From contig NZ_SWJZ01000017.1 in NCBI RefSeq assembly GCF_005144475.1, positions 48,655 through 112,654 of the forward strand: a DNA stretch of 64,000 nucleotides, in the 5' to 3' direction. A program made the translations under genes and the position numbers. Numbering within the stretch: the stretch's first letter is position 1; every line of letters starts with the position of its first letter. This DNA is from Rhodobacter capsulatus. Its GTDB lineage: Bacteria > Pseudomonadota > Alphaproteobacteria > Rhodobacterales > Rhodobacteraceae. Positions 53,530-63,275 of the stretch are shown piece by piece. The notes under the pieces were generated by a model. The model ran no database searches. It was not told the DNA's origin and was given only the letters and a program-made list of their open reading frames with translations.

Positions 53530-54624
53530 ATGAAAATTGCTGCAATCACCATTCGGCGAAAGCCTGTTCCCGGCTCTCCGATCCGGACCAATACCGGAAA
53601 TTACATGTTCACCGAGGCGACCTATCGCAATATCGCCGGGGACATCTCCTGGATCGGTTTCAATTTCGATCCGGACAAGATCAACGCGGAATACGATCAT
53701 GTCGTCATGCCCGCGGCAAACTGGATCGACCGCGGCGAGACCCTTGGCAGCCTTGTCAATCTGCTGAAAAGGATCGAGATTCCGATCACCTGCATCGGGC
53801 TTGGCGCGCAGGCCGCCTCGGCGGGGGCGGATCCGTCCAGCCTCAAGCTGTCGCAAGGCGCCATCGATCTGACGAAAATCCTGACGGAGCGCTGCAAGCA
53901 TATTTCGGTGCGCGGCGAATTCACCCGCAAGGTGCTGGCGCATCTGGGCTGCCACAATACCGTGGTGACGGGCTGCCCCTCGCTTTACATGGACCTGCCG
54001 AAAGACGTCGATACCCCCCCGAGCGAGGATCTGATCCTGCAGGGCACGCGGTATGTCATGTCGCCGCATTATCTGCGGACGCGGTCTTTGGACCGGAAGA
54101 TATTCTCGATCGCCGGCCGGGCGGAAATGGACATGATCTATCAGTCCGAACGGCTGGAAATCAGCCTTTTCGACGGCGCCATGGGCGAGGGCTGGGCCAG
54201 CGCCGTGGAGGAGGCCGGGTTGCACAAGCTTTACGGCAAAGCCACCGTGACGGAGCTGCAGGATTATCTGCGCGCCCATGGCAAGGTCTTCACCTCGATC
54301 GACGACTGGTCCGGGTTCCTGAAGTCGCGCGCCGGGGTGATCGGCACGCGGCTGCACGGCGCGATCCTCGCGCTCAATTCCGGGGTGCGGGCGACCTTGC
54401 TGCCGCATGACTCGCGCACCCACGAGCTGATCGACTTCGCGAAGATCCCGACCGGCAATCCGGATCTCCTGCTGAACGAGGATCAGGCCACGGTCCGATT
54501 GCCGGACGATATCGACGCGCAGGTCGGCGCCTTTGTCGAGCGGCGCGAGCAGAACCGGGTCGTCTATGCGCAGCTGCTGGAAGCCAATGGCCTGACCTAC
54601 CGGCGCAGCCTGCCGGATCGCTGA
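53530..54624 (+). CDS. Polysaccharide pyruvyl transferase family protein
   Basis: The 364-residue product has the PF04230-type layout: NTGNYMFTEATYRN near the N terminus, IGLGAQ, HISVRGEFTRKVLAHLG, VVTGCPSLYMDL, and the C-terminal VIGTRLHGAILALNSGVRA with the conserved R-H-G. Family members add ketal pyruvate from PEP to sugar residues of exopolysaccharides. No glycosyltransferase, export or nucleotide-sugar gene is nearby. The gene has its own promoter region and a terminator, so it is a stand-alone, possibly acquired, gene. Confidence 0.87.
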   Translation: MKIAAITIRRKPVPGSPIRTNTGNYMFTEATYRNIAGDISWIGFNFDPDKINAEYDHVVMPAANWIDRGETLGSLVNLLKRIEIPITCIGLGAQAASAGADPSSLKLSQGAIDLTKILTERCKHISVRGEFTRKVLAHLGCHNTVVTGCPSLYMDLPKDVDTPPSEDLILQGTRYVMSPHYLRTRSLDRKIFSIAGRAEMDMIYQSERLEISLFDGAMGEGWASAVEEAGLHKLYGKATVTELQDYLRAHGKVFTSIDDWSGFLKSRAGVIGTRLHGAILALNSGVRATLLPHDSRTHELIDFAKIPTGNPDLLLNEDQATVRLPDDIDAQVGAFVERREQNRVVYAQLLEANGLTYRRSLPDR

Positions 54625-54645
54625 TCCGGCAAAGGCGCCGCCTTT
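54612..54645 (+). terminator. Two successive hairpins over the pyruvyl transferase stop codon
   Basis: GCCGGATC-GCT-GATCCGGC forms an 8-bp stem containing the stop codon and is followed at once by AAAGGCGCCGCCTTT. The second resembles the core of the hairpin ending the ~216-base repeats. Confidence 0.6.
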
Positions 54646-54665
54646 CGCGGCACGCCCCGCCACGG

Positions 54666-54695
54666 AAAAGGCCCCCGTCCTTGCGGACAGGGGCC
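54666..54695 (-). terminator. Terminator of the nrdJ transcript
   Basis: On the minus strand GGCCCCTGTCC pairs with GGACGGGGGCC around GCAA and is followed by TTTT. It faces the pyruvyl transferase gene from the other side. Confidence 0.75.
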
Positions 54696-54791
54696 AGGTT
54701 CGTCGATCAGGCTCTTGATTTATGCCCGAGGTTTAGGTTTCGCCTGGGCCTTCTCGACGTCTGGGGCAAGCGCACCTGCCCCCGATCTCGG

Positions 54792-55037
54792 TCAGTGGAT
54801 CGCCTTCGCACCCGCCGCCATCAGCGTGACGGTGGTGGTGGCGCCGGCCATGCGGATGTCGGTCACGTCAAGCCCATGCGCGCTCAGATCGCCGCCCCAG
54901 ACTTCGATCGAGGCGCCCTCGAAGGTGGCGTCGATCAGGCGCTTGAGCGCCTTGCCCGCCAGCACGGCCTCGTAACCGCCGGGGATGCGGCGCAGGGGCA
55001 CGTCGGCGAAGCTTTCGGTGGCGATGATCAGATGCAT
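54792..55037 (-). CDS. Small protein downstream of nrdJ, unknown function
   Basis: The 81-residue product starts MHLIIATESFADVPLRRIP and ends VTLMAAGAKAIH. It is compact, mixed alpha/beta in appearance and has no signal or membrane segment. I know no family for it. It follows nrdJ by 74 bases on the same strand and ends before a terminator, so it should be co-transcribed with nrdJ. The ribosome site is weak; the ATG at 55037 is the first start not buried in the upstream gap. Confidence 0.65.
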   Translation of the reverse strand: MHLIIATESFADVPLRRIPGGYEAVLAGKALKRLIDATFEGASIEVWGGDLSAHGLDVTDIRMAGATTTVTLMAAGAKAIH

Positions 55038-55111
55038 GTCGGTCCGGTCGTTCTGAAGGAAGAGTTTCGGTCGGTCTGCGCCCCTTGCGGGGCGCAGTTC
55101 GGATCCCGGGA

Positions 55112-58100
55112 TCAGCTGCAGCCGCTCGTTGCGCCGCAGGTGTTGCACTTCATGCAGGTGCCGTTGCGCACCAGCGTGTAGTTGCCGCATTCGCCGCAGG
55201 CCTCGCCCTCGTAGCCCTGCATCTTCGCCTTGGCGCGGGCGTCCAGCGCCACCACCCCCGACGAAAGCGCGGTCGAGACCCCCGCCCCCACCGCCAGCGC
55301 GGTTTCGGGCACCAGCGTGTTCAGCGCCGCCATCGGATCAAGCTGCGTCCCCGCACCGCCGCGCAGCACCACCAGCTCCTGCGGCAGACGCTTGCGCAGA
55401 TAGCCGGTCGAGGAAATCTGCCGCAGCACTTCAAGCGATTTCGACGCCGCCGACTCGCTCACCGGCTCGACATTGCGCTTGCCCTCGTTCTGCCCGCCGC
55501 CGAGATCGTCGAACATCGTGCCCTGCGGCTTGATATGCGCCAGATCGGTGCGGTCGAGATAGCTCACCGCCAGTTCGCGGAAGACGTAATCGAGGATCGA
55601 AGTGGCGTTCTTGATGCTGTCATTGCCCTGCACCATGCCCGCGGGCTCGAATTTGGTGAAGGTGAAGGCATCGACGAATTCCTCCAGCGGCACGCCGTAT
55701 TGCAGACCGACCGAGACCGCGATGGCGAAATTGTTCATCATCGCGCGGAAGCCCGCGCCTTCCTTGTGCATGTCGATGAAGATCTCGCCCAAGCTGCCAT
55801 CGGCATATTCGCCGGTGCGCAGATAGACCTTGTGGCCACCGACGACGGCCTTTTGCGTGTAGCCCTTGCGGCGATCGGGCAGCTTCTCGCGGTGCGAGCG
55901 CACGATCTCCTTGACCACGATCTTCTCGACGATCTTCTCGGCCAGCACGGCGGCCTTTTCCTGTTGGCTGCCAGTGGCCAGGATTTCCTCGGCGTCCTCG
56001 TCATCCTCGACCAGGGCAGAAGCCAGCGGCTGGCTCAGTTTCGAGCCGTCGCGGTAGAGCGCATTCGCCTTGATGCCCAGCGACCAGGACAGTTCGTAAG
56101 CCGCCTTCACATCCTCGATCGTGGCGGTGTTCGCCATGTTGATCGTCTTCGAGATCGCGCCCGAGATGAAGGATTGCGCCGCCGCCATCATGCGGATGTG
56201 GCTGTCGACCGACAGATAGCGCTTGCCGCGCTTGCCGCAGGTGTTGGCGCAGTCGAAGACGACGTAATGCTCGGGGCGCAGGAAGGGGGCGCCCTCAAGC
56301 GTCATCGTGCCGCAAACATGGTCGTTCGCCGCGTCGATCTGCGCCTTGCTGAAGCCAAGGTGGCGCAACAGGTCAAAGGTCGGATCGGCCAGTTTCTCGG
56401 CCGGGATGCCCAGCGTTTTCGTGCAGAAATCCTCGCCCAGCGTCCATTGGTTGAAGACGAAACGGATGTCGAAGGCCGAGGGCAGCGCGGATTCGATCTT
56501 TTCGATCTCGCGCGGGCCGAAGCCATGGCCGATCAGCGCGGCGGGATTGATGCCGGGGCAATTGCCAAGGCTGCCATGCCCCACCGCATAGGCGATGATT
56601 TCCGCGATCTGCGCCGAGCCGTAGCCCAGCGTTTCCAAAGCCGCGGGCACCGAGCGGTTGATGATCTTGAAATAGCCGCCGCCCGCCAGTTTCTTGAACT
56701 TCACCAGCGCGAAATCGGGCTCGATCCCGGTGGTGTCGCAATCCATCACCAGACCGATGGTGCCCGTCGGCGCGATCACCGAAACCTGCGCGTTGCGGAA
56801 GCCGTGTTCCTCGCCCAGACGCAGCGCCTCGTCCCAGGCCATGCGGGCCAGACGCAGCAGCCGGTCATCGGGGCAATTGGCCAGATCGAGCGGCACCGGC
56901 GGCACCTCCAGCCCCTCGTAGCCCTTCGACTTGCCATGCGCCGCGGTGCGGTGGTTGCGGATCACCCGCAGCATGTGCGCGCGGTTCTTCGCATAGCCCG
57001 GGAAGGCGCCCAGCTCCGCCGCCATCTCGGCCGAGGTCGCATAGCTGATCCCGGTCATGATCGCGGTCAGCGCGCCGCAAAGTGCGCGGCCCTCGTCGCT
57101 GTCATAGCCCAGGCCCATGGTCATCAGAAGGCCGCCGATATTGGCATAGCCCAGCCCCAGCGTGCGGAAATCATAGCTGCGCTGCGCGATTTCCTTCGAC
57201 GGGAATTGCGCCATCAAGACCGAGATTTCCAGCGTCATCGTCCAGAGCCGGGTGGCATGGACATAGGCCTCGGCGTCGAATTCGCCGCCCGTGTAAAAGG
57301 TCAGCAGGTTGAGCGACGCAAGGTTGCAGGCGGTATCATCCAGGAACATGTATTCCGAGCACGGGTTCGAGCCCCGGATCGGCCCGTCCTCGGGGCAGGT
57401 GTGCCAGGCGTTCACCGTGTCATGGAACTGGATGCCCGGATCGGCACAGGCCCAGGCGGCATGGCCGACCTGATCCCACAGCTCGCGCGCCTTCACGGTT
57501 TTCGCCACCGAGCCATCGGTGCGGCGCAAAAGTTCCCAATTGGCGTCGTCCTTCACCGCCTTCAGGAAGGCATCGGTGACGCGCACCGAATTGTTCGAAT
57601 TCTGCCCCGAGACCGAGATATAGGCATCCGAATCCCAATCGGTGTCATAGGTCGGGAATTCGATGCTGGAAAACCCCTGCCGCGCATATTGCAGCACGCG
57701 GTTGATGTAGGTTTCCGGGATCATCGCCTTCTTGGCCGAGCGGATCGCGGCCTTCAGCGCGGGGTTCACGGCCGGATCGGTGCGGCCTTCGTCGTTCGCG
57801 GGCGCACTCGAACCGGTGGCGTTCGCCCGCTCACCGTCAAAAGCGCGGATCGCCTCGAAGATCTTGTTCAGCTCGCGCTCGTGCATTTTCGAACCGGCCA
57901 CCAGCGAGGCGACTTTCTGTTCTTCGATGACCTTCCAGTTGATGAATTCCTCGATATCGGGGTGATCCATGTCGCAGATCACCATCTTCGCGGCGCGGCG
58001 CGTCGTGCCGCCCGATTTGATCGCCCCCGCGGCGCGGTCGCCGATCTTCAGGAACCCCATCAGGCCCGAGGACTTGCCGCCGCCCGACAGCCGCTCGCCC

Positions 58101-58822
58101 TCGGCGCGCAGGCTGGAAAAGTTGGTGCCGGTGCCCGAGCCGTATTTGAACAGGCGCGCTTCGCGGACCCAGAGGTCCATGATGCCGCCCTCGCCCACCA
58201 GATCGTCGCGGACGGACTGGATGAAACAGGCATGCGGCTGCGGATGTTCATAGGCCGAGGCCGATTTCGTCAGCTGGCCAGTGGTGAAATCGACGTAGTA
58301 ATGCCCCTGCGACGGGCCGTCGATGCCATAGGCCCAGTGCAGGCCGGTGTTGAACCATTGCGGCGAATTCGGCGCGGCCATCTGCGCGGCCAGCATGTGG
58401 CGCAGCTCGTCGTAATAGGCGCGGGCGTCGTCTTCGGTGGTGAAATAGCCACCCTTCCAGCCCCAATAGGTCCAGGCGCCCGCCATCCGGTCGAACACCT
58501 GCTTGGCCGAGGTCTCGCCGACAAAGCGCTGATCTTCGGGCAGAGTTTCCAGCGCGGCAGTGTCGGGCACGGAGCGCCACAGGAATTCGGGCACGCCCTT
58601 TTCCTTGACGCGCTTGAGCGCGGCCGGAACGCCCGCCTTGCGGAAGTATTTTTGCGCGATCACGTCCGAGGCCACCTGGCTGAAGCCCTCGGGGACTTCG
58701 ACGGCCTCGTTGCGGAACACCACCTTGCCATCGGGATTGCGGATTTCCGAGGTGGTGGTGGTGAAGGTCATCGCCCCGTAGGCGCCGCCCTCGACCGTGG
58801 TGAACTTGCGCTCGATCTTCAT
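55112..58822 (-). CDS. nrdJ: Vitamin B12-dependent (class II) ribonucleoside-diphosphate reductase
   Basis: The 1236-residue enzyme makes deoxynucleotides with adenosylcobalamin. Segments typical of the long NrdJ type: [16 protein letters not shown], the radical/redox Cys in [65 protein letters not shown] and a C-terminal zinc/redox module ACGECGNYT...CMKCNTCGA. The ATG at 58822 has an AGGAC site; the open frame upstream has none. A putative NrdR box lies about 140 bases upstream. I saw no cobalamin riboswitch. Confidence 0.97.
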   Translation of the reverse strand: MKIERKFTTVEGGAYGAMTFTTTTSEIRNPDGKVVFRNEAVEVPEGFSQVASDVIAQKYFRKAGVPAALKRVKEKGVPEFLWRSVPDTAALETLPEDQRFVGETSAKQVFDRMAGAWTYWGWKGGYFTTEDDARAYYDELRHMLAAQMAAPNSPQWFNTGLHWAYGIDGPSQGHYYVDFTTGQLTKSASAYEHPQPHACFIQSVRDDLVGEGGIMDLWVREARLFKYGSGTGTNFSSLRAEGERLSGGGKSSGLMGFLKIGDRAAGAIKSGGTTRRAAKMVICDMDHPDIEEFINWKVIEEQKVASLVAGSKMHERELNKIFEAIRAFDGERANATGSSAPANDEGRTDPAVNPALKAAIRSAKKAMIPETYINRVLQYARQGFSSIEFPTYDTDWDSDAYISVSGQNSNNSVRVTDAFLKAVKDDANWELLRRTDGSVAKTVKARELWDQVGHAAWACADPGIQFHDTVNAWHTCPEDGPIRGSNPCSEYMFLDDTACNLASLNLLTFYTGGEFDAEAYVHATRLWTMTLEISVLMAQFPSKEIAQRSYDFRTLGLGYANIGGLLMTMGLGYDSDEGRALCGALTAIMTGISYATSAEMAAELGAFPGYAKNRAHMLRVIRNHRTAAHGKSKGYEGLEVPPVPLDLANCPDDRLLRLARMAWDEALRLGEEHGFRNAQVSVIAPTGTIGLVMDCDTTGIEPDFALVKFKKLAGGGYFKIINRSVPAALETLGYGSAQIAEIIAYAVGHGSLGNCPGINPAALIGHGFGPREIEKIESALPSAFDIRFVFNQWTLGEDFCTKTLGIPAEKLADPTFDLLRHLGFSKAQIDAANDHVCGTMTLEGAPFLRPEHYVVFDCANTCGKRGKRYLSVDSHIRMMAAAQSFISGAISKTINMANTATIEDVKAAYELSWSLGIKANALYRDGSKLSQPLASALVEDDEDAEEILATGSQQEKAAVLAEKIVEKIVVKEIVRSHREKLPDRRKGYTQKAVVGGHKVYLRTGEYADGSLGEIFIDMHKEGAGFRAMMNNFAIAVSVGLQYGVPLEEFVDAFTFTKFEPAGMVQGNDSIKNATSILDYVFRELAVSYLDRTDLAHIKPQGTMFDDLGGGQNEGKRNVEPVSESAASKSLEVLRQISSTGYLRKRLPQELVVLRGGAGTQLDPMAALNTLVPETALAVGAGVSTALSSGVVALDARAKAKMQGYEGEACGECGNYTLVRNGTCMKCNTCGATSGCS

Positions 58823-58960
58823 CTGCCGGTCCTGCCCTTCCCGTTTCTTGCGTCGACACGACAAGCGGAAGCAAAAACGGCCAACCCGGTGCCCAAGGCC
58901 CGAGGCTGGGTCGAACCCTGACGGGTGGACCATTCTGGTTGGCTGCCTTGCCGCCACGGA

Positions 58961-58976
58961 ACACTATATCTGGTAG
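58961..58976. promoter_or_regulatory. NrdR box upstream of nrdJ
   Basis: ACACTATATCTGGTAG agrees with the NrdR consensus (ACACwATATATwGTGT) at most positions. A weaker candidate GGACCATTCTGGTTGG lies 34 bases away (58927-58942); NrdR normally needs two boxes about three helical turns apart. Confidence 0.6.
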
Positions 58977-59597
58977 CGCCGCCGCCGACAGCCCACAACC
59001 TGCCGCGTCCCCTCGGCATCGTCAACGTAATTTTCATGAATTATCGGCGAGAATCCCGCTTGACGGCGGGGCAGAAAAGCCGCGCGCAGATTCTTCCACA
59101 TTGCCCCGGTTTCGGCCGCCTCCGCCGTGAGGGCCGAATTTCCGTTGCATTGGGCCGAATTACCCGGCGCAGCTGCGGCGGCAGAGCGACTTCTCCACAG
59201 CCCCCCATATCTTGTGGAGAACTTCGGCCAAAAACCGCCCGCCGCGCCGGCTTTGGGCCGGTTGGGAACAAAACCGGGCCCGGAGGGGCAAACGGACGGA
59301 ATTTGTTAAGGATTTCTTAAGGAATCTTAATGGGGGGATTCGCTACGGATAGTATCCGCAAGCTGCGCGGCCCGGCGCTTTCGGGGCGCTTGCGCCTACC
59401 AGATCTGGGGGGAAAATCGGCACCGGACGCAATCGGGACCGGTCCCGGCGGCTGTGCGACAGAAGCGGGGGGCCCGGGATCGGGCGCCGGACGGGGCCGG
59501 AAACTCTGTCTGCGCACTGCCCCATCGGGGCGCAAAGGGTGGCTAGTTTCCTTCCACCCGGAGGGCGCAGCTTTCCAGCCCCGCCGCCTGCCCGGGG
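58977..59597. other. Long regulatory gap between nrdJ and the DUF815 gene
   Basis: No gene is credible here. It contains an inverted pair TTCTCCACA (59191-59199) / TGTGGAGAA (59213-59221), both one mismatch from the DnaA box TTATCCACA. There is also a TTAA-N7-TTAA pair (59306-59320) with a third TTAA at 59327 in an A/T-rich stretch, and a small palindrome CGGATA-G-TATCCG (59346-59358). Confidence 0.55.
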
Positions 59598-60437
59598 TCA
59601 AAGCGCCAGCCCGTGCCGCCCGGCCAGATCGGTGAAAAACTGCCACGCCACTCGCCCCGAGCGCGAGCCCCGCGTGCGATACCACTCCACCGCCTCGGCG
59701 CGCAAGATTTCGGGATCGATCCGCAGCCCATGCGCCGCCACATAGCCCTCGATCATCGCGAAATAGGCGTCCTGATCGCAGGGATGGAACCCCAGCCAGA
59801 GCCCGAACCGATCCGAGAGCGAGACCTTTTCCTCGACCGCCTCCGACGGATTGATCGCGGTCGAGCGTTCGTTCTCGATCATGTCGCGCGGCATCAGATG
59901 GCGCCGGTTCGAAGTCGCGTAAAAGATCACATTCGCGGGCCGCCCCGCGATGCCGCCATCCAGCACCGCTTTCAGCGATTTGTAATGCTGATCGTCATGG
60001 CTGAAGCTCAGATCGTCGCAAAAGAGCACGAAGCGCTGCCCGGGCGCGGCGCGCAGCAGGCCCAGCAGCCGCCCGACCGAGGGCAGATCCTCGCGCGAGA
60101 GTTCCACCAGTTTCAGCGCCAGCCCCTGCCGCAGAACCTCGGCATGCACGGCCTTGACGAGCGAGGATTTCCCCATCCCGCGCGCGCCCCACAACAGCGC
60201 ATTGTTCGCCGCCGCGCCGCGGGCGAATTGCAGCGTATTGGCCAAAAGCGTGTCCCGCGCCCGGTCGATGTCGCGCAAAAGGCCCAGATCGATGCGCGAA
60301 ACCTCGGCCACCGGCTCCAGCCGGTCGGGCGCAGAGTGCCACAAAAACGCATCCGCCCCCGAAAACTCGGGGGCAGGCGCGGGCGCGGGGGCGAGGCGTT
60401 CCAGCGCCTCGGCAATCCGCGTCAGAGGATCGGTCAT
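59598..60437 (-). CDS. DUF815 AAA-type ATPase
   Basis: The 279-residue protein has Walker A in [15 protein letters not shown] (residues 83-97), Walker B in [10 protein letters not shown] (Asp141/142), an arginine-rich [14 protein letters not shown] sensor part and a C-terminal lid with [18 protein letters not shown]815 proteins are P-loop ATPases of unknown role, common next to tat genes in this group. The ATG at 60437 overlaps the tatC stop as ATGA, so it is coupled to tatABC. The open frame upstream of the ATG is only tatC overlap. Confidence 0.92.
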   Translation of the reverse strand: MTDPLTRIAEALERLAPAPAPAPEFSGADAFLWHSAPDRLEPVAEVSRIDLGLLRDIDRARDTLLANTLQFARGAAANNALLWGARGMGKSSLVKAVHAEVLRQGLALKLVELSREDLPSVGRLLGLLRAAPGQRFVLFCDDLSFSHDDQHYKSLKAVLDGGIAGRPANVIFYATSNRRHLMPRDMIENERSTAINPSEAVEEKVSLSDRFGLWLGFHPCDQDAYFAMIEGYVAAHGLRIDPEILRAEAVEWYRTRGSRSGRVAWQFFTDLAGRHGLAL

Positions 60438-61279
60438 TCTGCGTCGTCCTCGTCGTCGATCCAGGTGCCCTCGGCGCGCATCTGCGCCTCGCGCTTCTTC
60501 TCCATCCGCCGGACCAGGAAAATCGAGCCCTCGTAAAGCGGATAGATCACCGCGAACATGATCACTTGCGACATCACGTCGGGCGGCGTCACGATCGCGG
60601 CCACGGTCAGCATGGCGACGACCGCATATTTGCGCACAGAGGCCAGCGCCTGGGCCGAGACCAGCCCCGCCTTGCCCAGAAGCGTCAGCGCCACCGGCAT
60701 CTGGAAGCAGATCCCGAAGGCCATGACGAATTTCGTCGTGAGCTTGAGATATTCCTCCATCGAGCCGGTGAAGCCGATCACCGCCATCTGGTTGGCCGGA
60801 TCGGTCGCATCGGCCCCCGCCACCACATCGCCCATCTGGAAGCCCAGAAAGAAGCTGAAGGCCATCGGCAGGATGACGTAATAGCAAAACGCCGCGCCCA
60901 GAAAGAACATCACCGGCGAGGCGATGAGGAACGGCAGGAAGGCCCGCTTTTCATTGCGGTAAAGCCCGGGCGCGACGAAGCGCCAAAGCTGGAAACCGAT
61001 CATCGGGAAGGCCAGCGCGAAACCGCCCAGCATCGCGATGTTGATCGCGACGAAGAAGCCCTCCTGCAGCTTGATCAGCGACAGCTGACAGGTCTGCCCG
61101 CGCGCCGAAAGCGCCTCGCAGATCGGATGCGTCAGGAAGGTGAAGACCGGATGCCAGATGATGTAGCACAGGATCACCGCCACCACATAGGCGGCGAGCG
61201 CATAAAGGATGCGCGTGCGCAGTTCCGCCAGATGCTCGATCAGCGGCGCTGCGGTCTCGTCGATATGATCGGCCGTCAT
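60434..61279 (-). CDS. tatC: Twin-arginine translocase subunit TatC
   Basis: The 281-residue protein has six TM segments with [13 protein letters not shown] at the N terminus, [21 protein letters not shown], and the C-terminal half with [19 protein letters not shown] and [19 protein letters not shown]. It forms the receptor core for twin-arginine signal peptides. Start overlaps the tatB stop (ATGA). The C-terminal tail is acidic. Confidence 0.98.
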   Translation of the reverse strand: MTADHIDETAAPLIEHLAELRTRILYALAAYVVAVILCYIIWHPVFTFLTHPICEALSARGQTCQLSLIKLQEGFFVAINIAMLGGFALAFPMIGFQLWRFVAPGLYRNEKRAFLPFLIASPVMFFLGAAFCYYVILPMAFSFFLGFQMGDVVAGADATDPANQMAVIGFTGSMEEYLKLTTKFVMAFGICFQMPVALTLLGKAGLVSAQALASVRKYAVVAMLTVAAIVTPPDVMSQVIMFAVIYPLYEGSIFLVRRMEKKREAQMRAEGTWIDDEDDAE

Positions 61280-61743
61280 GCAGATCCTCCCGGCCCTTCG
61301 GCGCGTTTCACCGCGGGTTTCGCCGCGGGGTTGGCCGCCCGCTCCGGGCCCACCTCCGGCTCCGGCGCCAGCTCTGCCGCGTCCAGATCGGCCGCCAGCT
61401 CCGGGTCAAGCGTCAGCGCCGCCGCAGCAGCCCCCGCCGCCACCGGCTTGGGCAGTTTCGGGTCCCATTTCTCGAACCGTTCGGTGGCGCGCTCAAGCGC
61501 GTCGATGCCCAGACCCTTCTTCGTGGTCATCGATTTCAGGTCGTTCAGACTGTCCGCCGCCTCCTTGACGCCGGTGTCCCGCGCCGCCTCTTCCATCGCG
61601 GCGGTGAATTCCCGGCCCAGACGCTTGGCCTTGGCCGTCAGCCGCCCCAGCGCCTGAAACATCCGTGGCAGGTCCTGCGGACCCACCACGATGAGGGCGA
61701 CGATGCCGATGAGCAGAAGCTCGCTCCAGCCGATGTCGAACAT
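61276..61743 (-). CDS. tatB: Twin-arginine translocase subunit TatB
   Basis: The 155-residue protein has one N-terminal TM ([20 protein letters not shown]), the conserved [13 protein letters not shown] hinge and amphipathic helix, then an alanine/proline-rich acidic tail of about 80 residues. AAAGGCGG precedes the ATG. It lies 24 bases after tatA and overlaps tatC. Confidence 0.96.
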   Translation of the reverse strand: MFDIGWSELLLIGIVALIVVGPQDLPRMFQALGRLTAKAKRLGREFTAAMEEAARDTGVKEAADSLNDLKSMTTKKGLGIDALERATERFEKWDPKLPKPVAAGAAAAALTLDPELAADLDAAELAPEPEVGPERAANPAAKPAVKRAEGPGGSA

Positions 61744-61767
61744 GCGTTATCCGCCTTTGGTCAGGGA

Positions 61768-61974
61768 TCAGACCTTGTCCTTGTCGGGGGTCGTCTCGGT
61801 GGTCTTCGGCTCGGCGGCGGCCTCCTCGATTTCCTTGGTGCCTTCGCTCACGCCTTTCTTGAAGGCGGTGATGCCCTTGCCCACTTCGCCCATCAGCGAA
61901 GAGACCTTGCCGCGACCGAACAGCACCAGAACGACGACGGCGATCAAGAGCAGCTGCCAGGGACCCATTTGCAT
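61768..61974 (-). CDS. tatA: Twin-arginine translocase subunit TatA
   Basis: The 68-residue protein has a short TM (WQLLLIAVVVLVLFGRGKV), the FGRGK hinge, an amphipathic helix GEVGKGITAFKKGV and an acidic tail. The ATG at 61974 has GGAGA six bases away; an ATG at 61968 would remove two residues. It heads the tatA-tatB-tatC-DUF815 operon. Confidence 0.95.
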   Translation of the reverse strand: MQMGPWQLLLIAVVVLVLFGRGKVSSLMGEVGKGITAFKKGVSEGTKEIEEAAAEPKTTETTPDKDKV

Positions 61975-62073
61975 GTCATTTCTCCATATCACGGGGTTTG
62001 GGCGATCTTTCCCGCAGCCCGCCCGGCTGACAAGGTTCAATCCCGCCGCAGCGCCCGCGGACCCCCGCCATTA

Positions 62074-62117
62074 CTGACAGTTATTTGTCAGTTGAACTGA
62101 CGGTTATTTGTCAGTTG
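62074..62117. promoter_or_regulatory. Duplicated operator upstream of the short HTH regulator
   Basis: CTGACAGTTATTTGTCAGTTG (62074) and CTGACGGTTATTTGTCAGTTG (62097) have a 23-base period and differ at one base. Each holds the inverted pair TGAC...GTCA. They end 36 bases before the regulator start and lie in the gap divergent from tatA. Confidence 0.75.
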
Positions 62118-62153
62118 CCCCCGGATCTGCCAGAAAGGGACAAGGGGGGGCCG

Positions 62154-62513
62154 ATGACACGCAACGAAAGGTTCGAGCAAATCCTGATGCTCTTGCGTGA
62201 CGGCGAGCTGATCCGCGCGCGCGACGTGGCGGCGCGACTCGGGGTGTCGGAACGCACGATCTGGCGCGACATGGCCAAGCTTGTCGATTACGGCGTGCCG
62301 ATCGAGGGCGAACGCGGCGTGGGTTACATCCTGCGCCGGCCGGTGGCGCTGCCGCCCCTGGTGCTGACCAGTGACGAAATGGCGGCGTTGCGGCATCTGT
62401 TGCGGCTGGCGGGGGCGCATGCCGATACCCGCATCGCGGCGGGGGCGCGCTCGCTGGCGGCGAAGATCCGGGCCGTGATGCCCCCCGACCCCGAGGAAGA
62501 CGACCCGGTCTGA
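62154..62513 (+). CDS. Short YafY/DeoR-type HTH regulator without WYL domain
   Basis: The 119-residue product has an N-terminal HTH_11 domain (FEQILMLLRDGELIRARDVA, ARLGVSERTIWRDMAKLVDY, GVPIEGERGVGYIL) followed by a linker LTSDEMAALRHLLRLA. It stops where most relatives continue into a WYL ligand domain. It may be a genuine short form. AAGGGGGGG precedes the ATG at 62154. The two operator copies directly upstream suggest autoregulation, and perhaps control of tatA or marC. Confidence 0.85.
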   Translation: MTRNERFEQILMLLRDGELIRARDVAARLGVSERTIWRDMAKLVDYGVPIEGERGVGYILRRPVALPPLVLTSDEMAALRHLLRLAGAHADTRIAAGARSLAAKIRAVMPPDPEEDDPV

Positions 62514-62572
62514 CCCCCTGCCCCTGCCCGGCCCCACTGGCGCGCGCCTGCGCGACCGGCTAGGCTTTGGCC

Positions 62573-63220
62573 ATGAGCACGCCTGAATTCATCACCGCCT
62601 TCGCCACCCTGTTCGTCGTCGTCGATCCGATCGGCCTCGTGCCGCTTTTCCTTGCGCTGACGCAGGGGATGAGCGCGCAGATGCGCCGCACCGTGGGCAT
62701 CCGGGCGCTGGTCATTGCCGCGATCCTGCTGACCGCCTTCGGGCTTTTCGGCGATGCGCTGTTGCGCGGCATCGGCATTTCGATGCCTGCCTTCCGCATC
62801 GCGGGCGGGGTGCTTCTGTTCCTCACCGCGCTGGACATGCTGTTCGAGCGCCGCACCCAGCGCCGCGAGGGGCAATCGGCCGAGCCGCATGCCCCCGACC
62901 CTTCGGTCTTTCCGCTGGCCACGCCGCTGCTGGCGGGGCCCGGGGCGATGGCGACGATGATCCTTCTGGCGGGATCGGGCACCGAGTCCGACTTCGGGGC
63001 TGGGCTGCATCTGGCCGCGGTGATGGCGGTGATGGGGCTGGTGCTCGCCTGCGTCTTCGTGCTGTTTTTGCTCGCCACGCCGCTCGAGCGCGCGCTGGGG
63101 CGGACCGGGACGATGGTGGTGACGCGGCTTCTGGGGATGCTGCTCGCGGCGCTGGCGGTGCAGTTCATCCTCGACGGTCTGCGCGGGGCGGGGATCATCG
63201 CCCTGCCGCTCGGGGGCTGA
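62573..63220 (+). CDS. MarC-family membrane protein
   Basis: The 215-residue protein has six TM segments and the MarC/UPF0056 pattern: FATLFVVVDPIGLVPLFLALT, GIGISMPAFRIAGGVLLFLTALDML, PLATPLLAGPGAMATMILLA and RLLGMLLAALAVQFILDGL. The family has no proven function. The ATG at 62573 was chosen over a TTG six bases before. It lies 59 bases after the HTH gene in the same direction. Confidence 0.92.
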   Translation: MSTPEFITAFATLFVVVDPIGLVPLFLALTQGMSAQMRRTVGIRALVIAAILLTAFGLFGDALLRGIGISMPAFRIAGGVLLFLTALDMLFERRTQRREGQSAEPHAPDPSVFPLATPLLAGPGAMATMILLAGSGTESDFGAGLHLAAVMAVMGLVLACVFVLFLLATPLERALGRTGTMVVTRLLGMLLAALAVQFILDGLRGAGIIALPLGG

Positions 63221-63275
63221 CGTTCGGGGGATGACAGGACGGCCCGGCGCCCCTACATCGGGGGCAGGAGGCGCC

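Noticed and set aside
55085..58921. Very long plus-strand open frame opposite nrdJ
   Set aside because: Antisense shadow; the minus strand encodes a complete class II reductase.
58823..59000. Cobalamin riboswitch before nrdJ
   Set aside because: No B12-box-like GCCACTG element or matching architecture seen.
58977..59597. Chromosomal replication origin
   Set aside because: Only two imperfect DnaA-like boxes and no typical origin neighbours (no parAB, hemE, rho or dnaA); better explained as nrdJ control region.
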